Shown here: positions 13,973 to 21,099 of the stretch, one piece after another
How the letters are laid out: the number at the start of each line of letters is the position of its first letter
Position numbering within the stretch: position 1 is the first letter of the stretch
Origin: a virus
DNA: 23,834 bases
Virus record (IMG/VR): IMGVR_UViG_3300046003_004612
Span: 1 to 23,834 of that record
Strand: one strand, 5' to 3'
Made by a program: the position numbers and the translations under genes
Notes under the pieces: generated by a model
Database searches by the model: none
Told to the model about the DNA's origin: nothing
Seen by the model: the letters and a program-made list of their open reading frames with translations, nothing else

Positions 13973-14320
13973 TTAAACCTCGAATATCATTTTGCTAATG
14001 CCTTTCTGATACTCTTTTTTTAGTATCATGGTTGTAAACTTTCCATCATCTATGCCTAGTGCTGCGCTCATGCCGTCAATATGTGCTTTACAGGAAGCTA
14101 GTGCATTGTCTAGGTCACGGTTATGCTTTGTTGGATATATGAAAGTAATCTTTAGTGTCTCGCTGAATATTGCTTTTGTGCTTTTGTTCCATACCTCAAG
14201 CGTTAATATCCTGGCATCTTCTTTAGCTTTCTCTTTTATCTTCTTTGTACTTAGCCAGTGCTTTCCATTTTTGTTATTGGGTGATAGTTTTTTATCCGGC
14301 AAATCAAATTCAATTCTCAT
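13973..14320 (-). CDS. rusA: RusA-like Holliday junction resolvase
   Basis: A 115-residue endonuclease that cuts four-way DNA junctions as a dimer, resolving phage recombination and replication intermediates before packaging. The family core is clear: RDLDN (Asp69, Asp71), Lys78, HIDGMSAALGIDDGKF (Asp82, Asp91/92), matching the metal-binding acidic residues and Lys of RusA. The N-terminus has LSPNNKNGKHW. The length is close to E. coli RusA (120). Its ATG overlaps the stop of the HNH gene. Neighbouring NinB and HNH genes are standard company in lambdoid nin-type regions. Confidence 0.88.
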   Translation of the reverse strand: MRIEFDLPDKKLSPNNKNGKHWLSTKKIKEKAKEDARILTLEVWNKSTKAIFSETLKITFIYPTKHNRDLDNALASCKAHIDGMSAALGIDDGKFTTMILKKEYQKGISKMIFEV

Positions 14321-14571
14321 TTGAATAATCTCTCTATCGTTTCAGCTAACAAATCCAGTTCTGATCCATAAATATTGGTAAATTGTCTTTTGCTCATGTG
14401 AATAGAAAAATCACCTTGGTGATGCTCTTGGCACAAAGGAACAGTCAAATAATCATTCTTATTGCGCTCTTCTCTGATGTGATGTGCATTAGCTGGTTGA
14501 TTACATACTAAGCAGCCAACCTCTCTGACTTTCTGCATGTAACGTTTTGACTTGGCTGTTGATTTACTCAT
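14317..14571 (-). CDS. HNH-type endonuclease-like protein (Ref/DUF968-like)
   Basis: An 84-residue protein. The start is set at 14571 (MSKSTAKSKRYMQKVREVGC), whose ATG overlaps the ninB end; the longer frame lies inside ninB. The core is GCLVCNQPANAHHIREERNK (Cys-x-x-Cys and a His-His pair), then YLTVPLCQEHHQGDFSIH (second Cys and His-His), as in small His-Me-finger nucleases that resemble the P1 Ref C-terminal domain. It ends with FTNIYGSELDLLAETIERL, a frequent tail in this group. It is probably a zinc-stabilised DNA nuclease acting with NinB and RusA in recombination; activity is inferred. Confidence 0.75.
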   Translation of the reverse strand: MSKSTAKSKRYMQKVREVGCLVCNQPANAHHIREERNKNDYLTVPLCQEHHQGDFSIHMSKRQFTNIYGSELDLLAETIERLFK

Positions 14572-14989
14572 AACCCATAGACTCATATTGTCTTTTTGAC
14601 ATAGGCACTTTGACACCTCGATCTGCTGCAACTGACTCTAAAAAAGCCATCCATTCTGGCCACTCATCTTTTTTAAACTCCCTTGTTTTATGTCCTAACA
14701 TAACCATTCCTCCGTCTAATCCTTGAGCAATTCGTGTTGTTTCTTGTCGGTAAGCAGCAGTAAGAATATCTTTCCATTCATCACCCGATAACTTAACCAT
14801 TGCACCATTAACAGGCCAAAGTAATTGCTCGCTAAAAGCATTTAGAATTGGCCATTGGACTGCATTGTGAGCTAATGTTCGTGTTACTTTCTGAATCGTA
14901 ACCATCATGCTTTTATCAGTCGGCAAATCACCGATGGTTTTCTGTGCATGAAAAGCATTACGTTCATCAATTACAAAAGTATCTTTCAC
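14564..14989 (-). CDS. ninB: NinB-like recombination protein
   Basis: A 141-residue protein of the lambda NinB (Orf) family, which binds single-stranded DNA and SSB and helps load recombination functions. Family landmarks: LAHNAVQWPILNAFSEQLLW (about 39-58), WKDILTAAYRQET (about 72-84), LDGGMVMLGHKTREFKK and the C-terminal SKRQYESMGYE. The first codon is GTG at 14989, overlapping the TGA of the 47-aa gene (GTGA). The length equals lambda NinB (about 146). The arrangement with HNH and RusA is classical. Confidence 0.9.
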   Translation of the reverse strand: MKDTFVIDERNAFHAQKTIGDLPTDKSMMVTIQKVTRTLAHNAVQWPILNAFSEQLLWPVNGAMVKLSGDEWKDILTAAYRQETTRIAQGLDGGMVMLGHKTREFKKDEWPEWMAFLESVAADRGVKVPMSKRQYESMGYE

Positions 14990-15129
14990 CAGCTAACCCC
15001 CGATTTAGGCACAGTCATATTGCGTTTTTGTTGAAACTTACCTTCACGCATGATTAATGTGTCTTTATGCTTCATAGCTTTAGCTTGTATCCCAAATGTT
15101 TTTTCTATCATCTCTGTAAACTCGTGCAT
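14986..15129 (-). CDS. 47-aa basic protein, unknown function
   Basis: ATG at 15129 to TGA at 14986, overlapping the GTG of ninB. It encodes 47 residues, with MHEFTEMIEKTFGIQAKAMK followed by a Lys/Arg/Gln-rich stretch (MREGKFQQKRNMT) and VPKSGVSW. It begins 6 bases after the primase stop and has ACTGAAA rather than a clear Shine-Dalgarno. Coupling with both neighbours supports translation. The family is unknown; a nucleic-acid contact is possible from charge only. Confidence 0.5.
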   Translation of the reverse strand: MHEFTEMIEKTFGIQAKAMKHKDTLIMREGKFQQKRNMTVPKSGVSW

Positions 15130-15135
15130 TTTCAG

Positions 15136-16086
15136 TCAGGAAGCGGCTTTCATAATGACGTAATCGTTGTAGTCGCATTTACGTCCATAATCTTCAACGG
15201 TTTCTTGATTGACTAAAGTAACAACTCGAACGGTTTTCCCCTCTTTTACCTTTAACCGATTTGCTAGGTCATAAGCGGCTTTCTGGCCGGTAAAACTCTC
15301 GTCCGCATCGGCATAAATCCAAACGACTTTTACGCTCTCGGGAATAACGATATTGACCATTGCTTGTGCTGATCCTGCTGCCCAACAATGAATACCTTGA
15401 TCCTGTCTTACTGATAACGCAGTTTCTATGCCTTCCGTAATAGCCAGCACTTCTTCAGCTTCAAACAATCTAACAGCACTCCCTACCATTGGGCGCATAA
15501 CGGGTAATATTTTTCTAGCTATCTTTACGGGTGCTTTCTCACCGTCTTTAGTCAGGTAAGTGATATGAAGGGTTGACACTTCGCCCTCTGACGTTCTAAA
15601 AACTGACACCATTGCCGGATAAGTCCCCGTTTTAACGCCATCCTCCCAATAATCTAATTTAGGATGTTCGTAGCAATCAGCATCGGGTAAAACTGATATC
15701 CCTCGTTTTGCAAGATACAAAAAAGTAGCTGTATCAGGAGTGATATGTTTTAACCCTGCATGAATCTTGCGTATTCTTGCCTCTGCTTGTTGTGTATCGG
15801 CAGGCTTTACAATTTGTAGTGGTGTCGTCATAACAGTTGGCCTGATTAAGTTAGTTGTTTCTTTAAATGACAGTCCGGTGTGTTCAATAGCCATGTCAAT
15901 CGGTTGCTTGTGTCCACATTGTGAGCAGTAATAAAACTCTTTGGCTCTATCCCATCTGGCTCTGTCCTTACCGCCACAAAATAAGCAGGGCTGATGCTTG
16001 CCATTAAATAGCCTTGCATCGATGCCCAAATTGGTTAAAACACCACTCCAGCGACCAGCACATTCTTGCTTGATATCAGATCTCAC
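15136..16086 (-). CDS. Zinc-finger/TOPRIM primase-type protein
   Basis: A 316-residue protein. The N-terminal zinc ribbon has C34-x-x-C37, GGKDRARW and C54-x-x-C57, as in P4/T7-type primases that recognise template DNA. A linker (about 75-205) precedes a TOPRIM domain: AITEGIETALSV (Glu218/221) and WIYADADES (Asp260, Asp262), the residues that bind metal in primases. It ends YGRKCDYNDYVI, typical of this family. The first codon is GTG at 16086, overlapping the helicase stop (GTGA). It is probably the primase that works with the adjacent helicase to start phage DNA replication. No DnaB-like helicase domain is fused to it. Confidence 0.85.
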   Translation of the reverse strand: MRSDIKQECAGRWSGVLTNLGIDARLFNGKHQPCLFCGGKDRARWDRAKEFYYCSQCGHKQPIDMAIEHTGLSFKETTNLIRPTVMTTPLQIVKPADTQQAEARIRKIHAGLKHITPDTATFLYLAKRGISVLPDADCYEHPKLDYWEDGVKTGTYPAMVSVFRTSEGEVSTLHITYLTKDGEKAPVKIARKILPVMRPMVGSAVRLFEAEEVLAITEGIETALSVRQDQGIHCWAAGSAQAMVNIVIPESVKVVWIYADADESFTGQKAAYDLANRLKVKEGKTVRVVTLVNQETVEDYGRKCDYNDYVIMKAAS

Positions 16087-17570
16087 GCTGCTGCCCTCTT
16101 AGCAAAAGCAATATGACTATGCTTTATATAACCAATCGTCTCTGGGCTTGGTGCTATGGGTTGTGCGCTGTTCTTTCCATGTGGCCATTCGTTAAACTTC
16201 TTTCTGAAAATAGCTAGGGCAAACTTACTGCTTTTACCGTTCTGTTTGGCATACCCTAATAGCTCGGCATAAAACGTCTTTTTATCAACGGAGTGTATCT
16301 TTACGACCTCTTTCAAGTCTGCCTGATGTATTGGTACGGGCATACCTTGTGGAATAGACTCATAGCCACAGTTTGGGCATGAACGTCTTGACCTGAATAC
16401 CGTTCCGCAGTCGCCACAAATAATGTCTTTTGGCTCTTTCTTTTCTTCTTTTGTCTTTTTATTCCGATCCTCGACTGACTCTTTGCCATCAAGTGACCAC
16501 TCAAAGTCATCGGTTGCAAATCCAAGCCTTTCGATAATGCCAGCGTGATCTATAACAATACCGTGTGTCTTACCCTTACAGATTCGTGTGACTCTGCCCA
16601 AACACTGTAAATACATCGCTATCTTGCGGGTAGGACGTGCCAACACCACACATTCCAAGTTAGGTATGTCGATACCGACTGACACAATGCCAACATTCAC
16701 AATAACTTTGGTTTTCCCTGAGCGAACCCTGTCAAACATTTCCTGCCGTTGTTCATCTGGTGTATTGCAATCAACATATTCTGCTGAATAACCATGACTA
16801 TTAAATTCATCACAAATATGCCTCGCGTGTGATTGCGAGCTGGCAAAAATAACAGTGCTTTTATCTCGTGCTATACGATGCCAGTTATCAAATATGTCAC
16901 CGATCAGCTTAGGTTTGTCCATCACATCACCGAGCTGCGACTCTCGCCAGTCACCGTCTTTGCCTAGCAATAATCCACTTAAATCAATGTCAGGACGTGC
17001 GTAATACTTCAATGGCGATAAAAACCCAAGCTCTGTTAATTTACCCAATGTCACTGTCTCAACAATCGAATCGTAAAATAATCCTAAACTCTGTTTGTTC
17101 GGTGCTACCGGTGTTGCTGAGAAGCCTATAACGAATGGATAACGCGCAAATAATTCCAGTTTCTTTGGTGTAAACTGCAAGTGCATCTCATCCACGATCA
17201 AGCAATCACCTTCTATAAACTTCAATGTTTCATTTGCCATCCTTTTCGTATAAGTATCAATACTCACTATCTGGCATCTAGGCATCAGAAACGGCTTAAC
17301 TCCACTCATTACTACGCCATGATTAATGCCCCAACCAGTGAATGAATCGCTTAGTTGTTTAACTAATGAACGTCTGGGTAACACAATCACAACACGCTTA
17401 GTGCCGGACTTCTTCTCCAATAAAGAGGCTACTAACTCGCCAATCATGATGCTCTTTCCGCTTCCTGTAGGAGCGCAAGAAATAATCCGTTTATTGCCTT
17501 TCATCGCTGATGCTCTAACACCATCGTTTTGTACTTGCTGATACTCTCTTAATAATTCCTGTAAATTCAT
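16083..17570 (-). CDS. SF2 DEAD/DEAH-box helicase
   Basis: A 495-residue protein from the ATG at 17570, which has AGGAAGA seven bases upstream; a GTG at 17609 would lie within a hairpin and is less likely. Motifs (residues from this start): I APTGSGKS (about 33-40), II VDEMH (about 127-130), III FSATP (about 150-154), VI LGRVTR. It resembles the UvsW/RadD/RecQ-like single-chain helicases encoded next to phage primases. After the helicase core lies a C4 zinc ribbon, CGDCGTVFRSRRSCPNCG, then a C-terminal helical part. It is likely the replicative or branch-migrating helicase of the phage. Confidence 0.86.
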   Translation of the reverse strand: MNLQELLREYQQVQNDGVRASAMKGNKRIISCAPTGSGKSIMIGELVASLLEKKSGTKRVVIVLPRRSLVKQLSDSFTGWGINHGVVMSGVKPFLMPRCQIVSIDTYTKRMANETLKFIEGDCLIVDEMHLQFTPKKLELFARYPFVIGFSATPVAPNKQSLGLFYDSIVETVTLGKLTELGFLSPLKYYARPDIDLSGLLLGKDGDWRESQLGDVMDKPKLIGDIFDNWHRIARDKSTVIFASSQSHARHICDEFNSHGYSAEYVDCNTPDEQRQEMFDRVRSGKTKVIVNVGIVSVGIDIPNLECVVLARPTRKIAMYLQCLGRVTRICKGKTHGIVIDHAGIIERLGFATDDFEWSLDGKESVEDRNKKTKEEKKEPKDIICGDCGTVFRSRRSCPNCGYESIPQGMPVPIHQADLKEVVKIHSVDKKTFYAELLGYAKQNGKSSKFALAIFRKKFNEWPHGKNSAQPIAPSPETIGYIKHSHIAFAKRAAA

Positions 17571-17600
17571 GTATAATTCTTCCTGCTGGTTAAGTTCAGT

Positions 17601-17639
17601 AAAGCCCACGTCTAACTTTTGCCGGTTTCAGTGGGCTTT
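17601..17639. terminator. Long inverted repeat in the helicase leader
   Basis: Perfect 9-bp inverted repeat AAAGCCCAC/GTGGGCTTT with a 21-base loop, between the PD-(D/E)XK gene and the helicase. Plus-strand RNA would have six Ts after the stem (a good terminator against read-through in that direction). Minus-strand RNA has only TTTACTG, so for the operon itself it would be a weak attenuator. Confidence 0.6.
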
Positions 17640-17657
17640 TTTATGTCTATAGGTAAG

Positions 17658-18197
17658 TTATGCAGGCCAATGCACTAGACCGCCCAATTCTTTTACTGCG
17701 TCCTCCATTATTTTTTTTAAATTGAAGTTTGTTTCTTCGAGCTGTTTAATCCTTTTGTTTAAAAAAGTTATATCAACTGGTTTTGCTGGATTTTTATCAG
17801 CATAGTCATACCAATCAGCGACAAAGTTGTGCATCCTTTCTGGTGTTGTCTCTGCATGTCTATCCATTTTTATATTGTTTTTAAAGCCATTAGCACACCA
17901 AATCTTTGCACTCTCTGGCGATAACTTGCCTTCAATAAAAATAATCGTGAAACATCCCAACTTAAAAGCAGACTCAAATGTGTACATCTGACCTAGTGGA
18001 ATTGGCACGCCTACGCCCTTGGTTTCAAATAATAAAAAATTTCCCTTTCTCTCAATAACACCGTCAAAATCCATCGGTGTAATTCTTCCAATCCCAAGAG
18101 CTCCTTGAGTCCATGACCAATCAAAAACACCGTCATAACCAGCAGCCGGTGAATTTAAGAAAGTTTCAGGGTGCTTTATGGTGTCCGGTAAACTCAT
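17658..18197 (-). CDS. PD-(D/E)XK nuclease-like protein
   Basis: A 179-residue protein. The core MDFDGVIERKGNFLLFETKG (about 42-61) has the Asp-(x)n-Glu-x-Lys signature of the PD-(D/E)XK superfamily (Asp43/45, Glu58, Lys60), followed by a helix with QMYTF (Gln70), as in RecB-like and phage nucleases of this type. The C-terminus (about 143-172) is a coiled coil (FLNKRIKQLEETNFNLKKIM). Its ATG overlaps the methylase stop. A role in phage recombination, or pairing with the methylase as a restriction-like unit, is possible; the methylase neighbour is only suggestive. Confidence 0.68.
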   Translation of the reverse strand: MSLPDTIKHPETFLNSPAAGYDGVFDWSWTQGALGIGRITPMDFDGVIERKGNFLLFETKGVGVPIPLGQMYTFESAFKLGCFTIIFIEGKLSPESAKIWCANGFKNNIKMDRHAETTPERMHNFVADWYDYADKNPAKPVDITFLNKRIKQLEETNFNLKKIMEDAVKELGGLVHWPA

Positions 18198-19192
18198 GCT
18201 TTCACCATCACTAATCCGTATTGTGAAAATTCTTTGTTAAACACTTCTGGATTATTGCCAAAGTAAAAAAATGACTGCCCGTTTGTTGGGCTTGATGTTG
18301 ATCCATCACGCTTTAAAAAATTAATACGTCCCGCTGTGAAGCAAATAGCGGAGGCTTGTTGTGCTGATTTATGAAACCAAGAAGTGTCTGTGTTGTTATT
18401 TGTCAGTACAATGGCTTCAGTTACTTCATTGTTTTCAAAATGACTAACCAGTTTTTCAAGGAATATATTTATAATCCTTGCTGTATAGGGTGGATTCATC
18501 CAAACCTTGCCTTTCCATTGCTTTGTTAGCCCATCATCAGCTTGGGTATAATAAATATCTGCATTGACGTTTTTTTGCGCCATTGGGTTTGATGCAGGAT
18601 CCAAATCAATACTGCCCATTACTAAACGAGCTGACTCAAGGTATTTTTCAGGTGTATAACTTTCTTCGTCGCCCGTGTTTAAAGTTGCCAAGGTTGCTGA
18701 AGTAAATCCTTTTGTTTCAAACTCAATATCTTCAATCACCTCACCGGAAGCAATAAATTCATCAACTTTGTTCTGAACATAAGCCGCTGTGATTTTTACT
18801 TCATCACCTTGAGAGTCATAAACAACATTTTTCCAAACGGCTATGCGTTCAGAATCAGTTTTTAAGCTATCAATTAATGGCCTTAAATGGCTTTCTAATG
18901 AGGGTAAAAAGTGCACAATTTGTGCACTTTTTTCGTCTTTATCCGTTAGAATTTCAGCTTGATAAAAGGCTATTTTTTGCGTCAAATCGGCTGCATTAAT
19001 AATCTGATAACCGCGTCTTTTTTGCCCAAACTCCCATCTTGTTTCTAGGTAGTTTTCAAAAGTGGTGTATTTTTTTTCGTAAAGCCTTTCATCACGGATC
19101 TTCATTAAAATTAATCCGTTTTGATACCAGGCAGCCTTGATGTTTTTATCAATCAGCTTTTCTAAGGTAATTAGTTTTTTTGAATCACTCAT
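18194..19192 (-). CDS. dam: DNA N6-adenine methyltransferase, phage Dam type, with extra N-terminal domain
   Basis: A 332-residue protein. Residues about 178-332 are a phage N-6-adenine methyltransferase: YTPEKYLESARLVMG, DLDPAS (196-201), then catalytic WMNPPY (232-236), and the C-terminal GRINFLKRDGSTSSP. Residues 1-170 are a separate helical domain (LETRWEFGQKRRGYQIINAA, NKVDEFIASG) resembling the DUF3102-like/ParB-like helical regions that precede some phage methylases. The host-like specificity GATC cannot be told from sequence. It likely protects phage DNA or marks packaging. The 373-base structured region lies directly upstream; no good Shine-Dalgarno is visible. Confidence 0.85.
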   Translation of the reverse strand: MSDSKKLITLEKLIDKNIKAAWYQNGLILMKIRDERLYEKKYTTFENYLETRWEFGQKRRGYQIINAADLTQKIAFYQAEILTDKDEKSAQIVHFLPSLESHLRPLIDSLKTDSERIAVWKNVVYDSQGDEVKITAAYVQNKVDEFIASGEVIEDIEFETKGFTSATLATLNTGDEESYTPEKYLESARLVMGSIDLDPASNPMAQKNVNADIYYTQADDGLTKQWKGKVWMNPPYTARIINIFLEKLVSHFENNEVTEAIVLTNNNTDTSWFHKSAQQASAICFTAGRINFLKRDGSTSSPTNGQSFFYFGNNPEVFNKEFSQYGLVMVKA

Positions 19193-19565
19193 TTTTTAGA
19201 CATAGTTATCGCTAGAATTGATGAAAAGCCCTAACCATATGGCTAGAATCAGCTTAAATTTGTTGTAATAGATATAGATTCGCCTGGTTATGGGGGATAA
19301 CCAATCCTCTATAATCATTAAGTTCTTGTAAAAGACCCCCTACCCCAGCAAGCTAGAGTAAAGAGGGTAAGTTCTTGCCCTTTCGGGTTTCTCGATGCTA
19401 CGGATTGGTTACCGTACGCCCTGGGCTTCGAGATGCGACCAGCCCGCAGATTCTTAAGGATTTGCACCCGCTCACGTTATTCTGTGGCTTACTGCTATCA
19501 GTTTCTTGAGGTTCAACCCTGATAGGGTCATCAACTAAAGTGCCTCTGACTTTTACCGATTGGTA
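19193..19565 (-). ncRNA. Structured non-coding leader upstream of the methylase operon
   Basis: No credible gene occupies these 373 bases. Read on minus, the RNA would contain: stem TCTCGA/TCGAGA (19428-19433 with 19390-19395) enclosing TACGG/CCGTA with an 8-base loop; a CCC-GAAA-GGG tetraloop hairpin (19378-19387) that is favourable only on this strand; a 7-bp hairpin TGGTTAT/ATAACCA with loop CCCCC (19285-19303); ACCCT/AGGGT (19516-19528). A perfect 10-base inverted repeat GGATTGGTTA (19402-19411) / TAACCAATCC (19298-19307) would let the first hairpin's loop pair with the arm of the second. CAAGAACTTA occurs twice (19319-19328, 19368-19377 on minus). The region may continue into the ORF upstream. 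The RNA class is not recognised. Confidence 0.5.
19330..19368 (-). terminator. Terminator-like hairpin inside the left leader
   Basis: On minus, ACCCTCT/AGGGGGT (7 bp including one G-U) with a 20-base loop is followed by CTTTTAC. It would stop the leftward early transcript before the methylase unless overridden. The T-tract is short, so it may be partial. Confidence 0.45.
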
Positions 19566-19763
19566 CTACTTATTTCTTACAAACCGTCCAAATTTGGATT
19601 GAAAACACACATGTCTGCGTTGGTTTTCAATAATGTCCATTTCGGTGGCTTTGGGCGATAATTCAAAGCCTCTGCCGAATGTATTGGTCTGAGCTTTACG
19701 AGGACGCAAAGACAAACTTGCTGCCCTCTTATCCCCTGCTATGTTTCTTTTCTGTACGCTCAT
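19566..19763 (-). CDS. 65-aa basic protein, uncertain
   Basis: A 65-residue, Arg/Lys-rich ORF (KRNIAGDKRAASLSLRPRKA; NQRRHVC; FGRFVRNK) after the ribbon-helix-helix-like gene. Its ATG lacks a good Shine-Dalgarno; a 5-codon ORF with AGGTAAAG starts just before it. Position directly upstream of a structured leader and the arginine-rich start would suit an RNA-binding antiterminator such as lambda N, but no sequence match is claimed. It contains a 12-base palindrome TCCAAATTTGGA (19588-19599). It may instead be part of the structured RNA. Confidence 0.4.
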   Translation of the reverse strand: MSVQKRNIAGDKRAASLSLRPRKAQTNTFGRGFELSPKATEMDIIENQRRHVCFQSKFGRFVRNK

Positions 19764-19794
19764 ATTTATTTACAATTCGATACTCATCGATTCT

Positions 19795-19986
19795 TTACCT
19801 ATTTTTATTGCCGGCTAAACTTGATTTATCTTCAAGCCATTCGGAATAACCATGTTGCTCAAGAAAATCAGCTACAGCCATATAAGCAAGAGTTCCAACT
19901 GGACGAACGTCTTTTTTTGCCATTTTTTCGAGAAAAACTCGTTGATCGTCATCAAGTCTTACGATGACTGGATTAATTCTTGCCAT
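19795..19986 (-). CDS. Ribbon-helix-helix-like small DNA-binding protein
   Basis: A 63-residue protein. The N-terminal strand PVIVRLDDDQRVFLEKMAKK followed by a helix-turn-helix (PVGTLAYMAVADFLEQHGY) has the shape of Arc/CopG/MetJ-type ribbon-helix-helix proteins: a basic beta strand with alternating side chains, an LDDDQ cap, and two helices. The length fits. It starts 2 bases after the cro stop, so both are expressed from the early leftward promoter. It is probably a second early transcriptional regulator; its target is unknown. Confidence 0.6.
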   Translation of the reverse strand: MARINPVIVRLDDDQRVFLEKMAKKDVRPVGTLAYMAVADFLEQHGYSEWLEDKSSLAGNKNR

Positions 19987-19988
19987 AG

Positions 19989-20204
19989 TTATTTACCAAA
20001 AATGTCGGGACGGATTTCTTCTCGTGGTATGCCGGTAAGTTCAGCAATTTGCTTAACTCTTTTTGGCGGTATAGGTACGCGATTCTTTTTGTTAGAAGTA
20101 AGCCAAGCGCCAACATTTGACTGTCTAACACCAAGGCAATCAGCAATGTATTGTTGTGTTCCACAACTACTAATTTTTTCTATTACATCCATTTTTAAGG
20201 CCAT
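19989..20204 (-). CDS. Cro-like repressor
   Basis: A 71-residue protein. A helix-turn-helix spans about 16-36 (TQQYIADCLGVRQSNVGAWL), followed by VPIPPKRVKQIAELTGIPRE and EIRPDIFGK, the standard ending of Cro/YdaS-type phage repressors. It is divergently transcribed from the CI-like gene and is the first gene of the leftward early operon. The -10 TATAAT is only 19 bases before the ATG, giving a leader of about 11 bases with no Shine-Dalgarno. It should bind the same operators as CI and push the switch to lytic growth. Confidence 0.82.
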   Translation of the reverse strand: MALKMDVIEKISSCGTQQYIADCLGVRQSNVGAWLTSNKKNRVPIPPKRVKQIAELTGIPREEIRPDIFGK

Positions 20205-20222
20205 TTATTTACTATGCGAAAG

Positions 20223-20250
20223 ATTATAGGCTATTTGGATAAAAAATCAA
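20223..20250 (-). promoter_or_regulatory. Early leftward promoter (cro promoter)
   Basis: Minus strand: TTGATT (20250-20245), 16-base spacer, TATAAT (20228-20223). The spacer contains one operator and the second operator abuts the -35 on the upstream side. The layout is base-for-base similar to the rightward promoter at 21204-21231. Confidence 0.85.
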
Positions 20251-20264
20251 TAGGTTATTTGGAT
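20227..20264 (+). promoter_or_regulatory. Left operator pair
   Basis: Two 14-base sites, TAGGCTATTTGGAT (20227-20240) and TAGGTTATTTGGAT (20251-20264), start-to-start 24 bases, on either side of the cro -35. They match inverted copies at 21190-21227. Probable binding sites for CI and Cro. Confidence 0.8.
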
Positions 20265-20288
20265 GATTATTTAGTTAATAATAAGGAA

Positions 20289-21041
20289 ATGAATAATCAA
20301 TCAAAATATCCAGAATTTTCAAAGCGCTTAAAACAAGTTTGGAAAGAATGTGCAGCTGCTCCATCTAATCAAACTCAATTAGCTAAATGGCTAGGCTTTG
20401 CTCAACCTACTGTAAATAACTGGATAAATGGAAATGCACTGCCAAGTTTATTGACAGCAGTTGGATTAGCTGAAAAGCTTGGATGCTCAACAGAATGGCT
20501 TCTCAGCGGAAAAGGTCAAAAGGAATTAACGCAGCTATCAGGAGTCGCTACAGTATCTCCAATAGCAAAAGGAACCATAGTATTGGGTGGTTTTGACCTT
20601 TGGGACGATGATACGCCATTAGATGATGACGAAGTTGCATTACCTTTCTTTCGTGAAGTAGAGCTGTCAGCCGGATCAGGACGACATCAAGTTATCGAGA
20701 ATCATGGCAAGAAACTCAGGTTTGCTAAATCAACTCTCAAAAAAAGTAATGTCGCTATTAATAAAGCTGCCTGTGTAACCGTATCTGGTAATAGCATGGA
20801 GCCAGCCTTACCAAATGGTTGTGTCGTTGGTATAGATACTAATAATAAATCTATTGTGGACGGAAAGCCCTATGCTATCGATTATCATGGCGATCTATTA
20901 GTTAAAAGACTTTATAAAATACCTGGTGGTGGGTTTCGGCTAAATAGCTTTAATTCAGAATATCCAGACATTAACTGTTCTGCTGATGATTCTGGTATTG
21001 TGATTATCGGAAAGGTTTTTTGGAGTAGCCAGCTCTGGTAA
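20289..21041 (+). CDS. CI-like repressor with LexA-type autoprotease
   Basis: A 250-residue protein from ATG 20289 (MNNQSKYPEF); an upstream in-frame ATG at 20214 would run through both operators and the cro promoter and has no ribosome site. The N-terminal helix-turn-helix (about 27-50) includes TQLAKWLGFAQPTVNNWING. A linker is followed by the S24 peptidase: cleavage site SAGSG (Ala128-Gly129), nucleophile in SGNSMEP (Ser169), general base in LLVKRL (Lys206). It should keep the prophage silent and self-cleave on RecA-ssDNA, so the phage is probably SOS-inducible. AAGGA lies very close to the ATG. A strong terminator follows. Confidence 0.9.
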   Translation: MNNQSKYPEFSKRLKQVWKECAAAPSNQTQLAKWLGFAQPTVNNWINGNALPSLLTAVGLAEKLGCSTEWLLSGKGQKELTQLSGVATVSPIAKGTIVLGGFDLWDDDTPLDDDEVALPFFREVELSAGSGRHQVIENHGKKLRFAKSTLKKSNVAINKAACVTVSGNSMEPALPNGCVVGIDTNNKSIVDGKPYAIDYHGDLLVKRLYKIPGGGFRLNSFNSEYPDINCSADDSGIVIIGKVFWSSQLW

Positions 21042-21063
21042 TAATATCTAATATCAACATTCA

Positions 21064-21085
21064 AACCCCTTAACTGGGGTTTTTT
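21064..21085 (+). terminator. Intrinsic terminator of the repressor gene
   Basis: AACCCC/GGGGTT 6-bp stem, 6-base loop TTAACT, then TTTTTT. It lies 22 bases after the repressor stop and separates lysogenic from early rightward transcription. Confidence 0.9.
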
Positions 21086-21099
21086 ATTGCCTAAAATAG

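Noticed and set aside
16313-16525. 70-codon minus-strand ORF
   Set aside because: It is an alternate frame of the helicase C-terminus including the zinc ribbon; the true frame is unambiguous.
19193-19206. Four-codon ORF (MSKK) overlapping the methylase start
   Set aside because: No ribosome site and too short to distinguish from chance.
19500-19540. A tRNA T-arm-like GGTTCAACCC on the plus strand
   Set aside because: It is one arm of the ACCCT/AGGGT hairpin; no acceptor stem, anticodon arm or CCA end can be placed around it.
19852-20229. A 125-codon plus-strand ORF
   Set aside because: It is antisense to cro and the ribbon-helix-helix-like gene and reads into the operator; no ribosome site.
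20214-20288. N-terminal extension of the CI-like repressor
   Set aside because: The extra codons come from the two operator repeats and the cro promoter; no ribosome site precedes 20214, while AAGGA precedes 20289.
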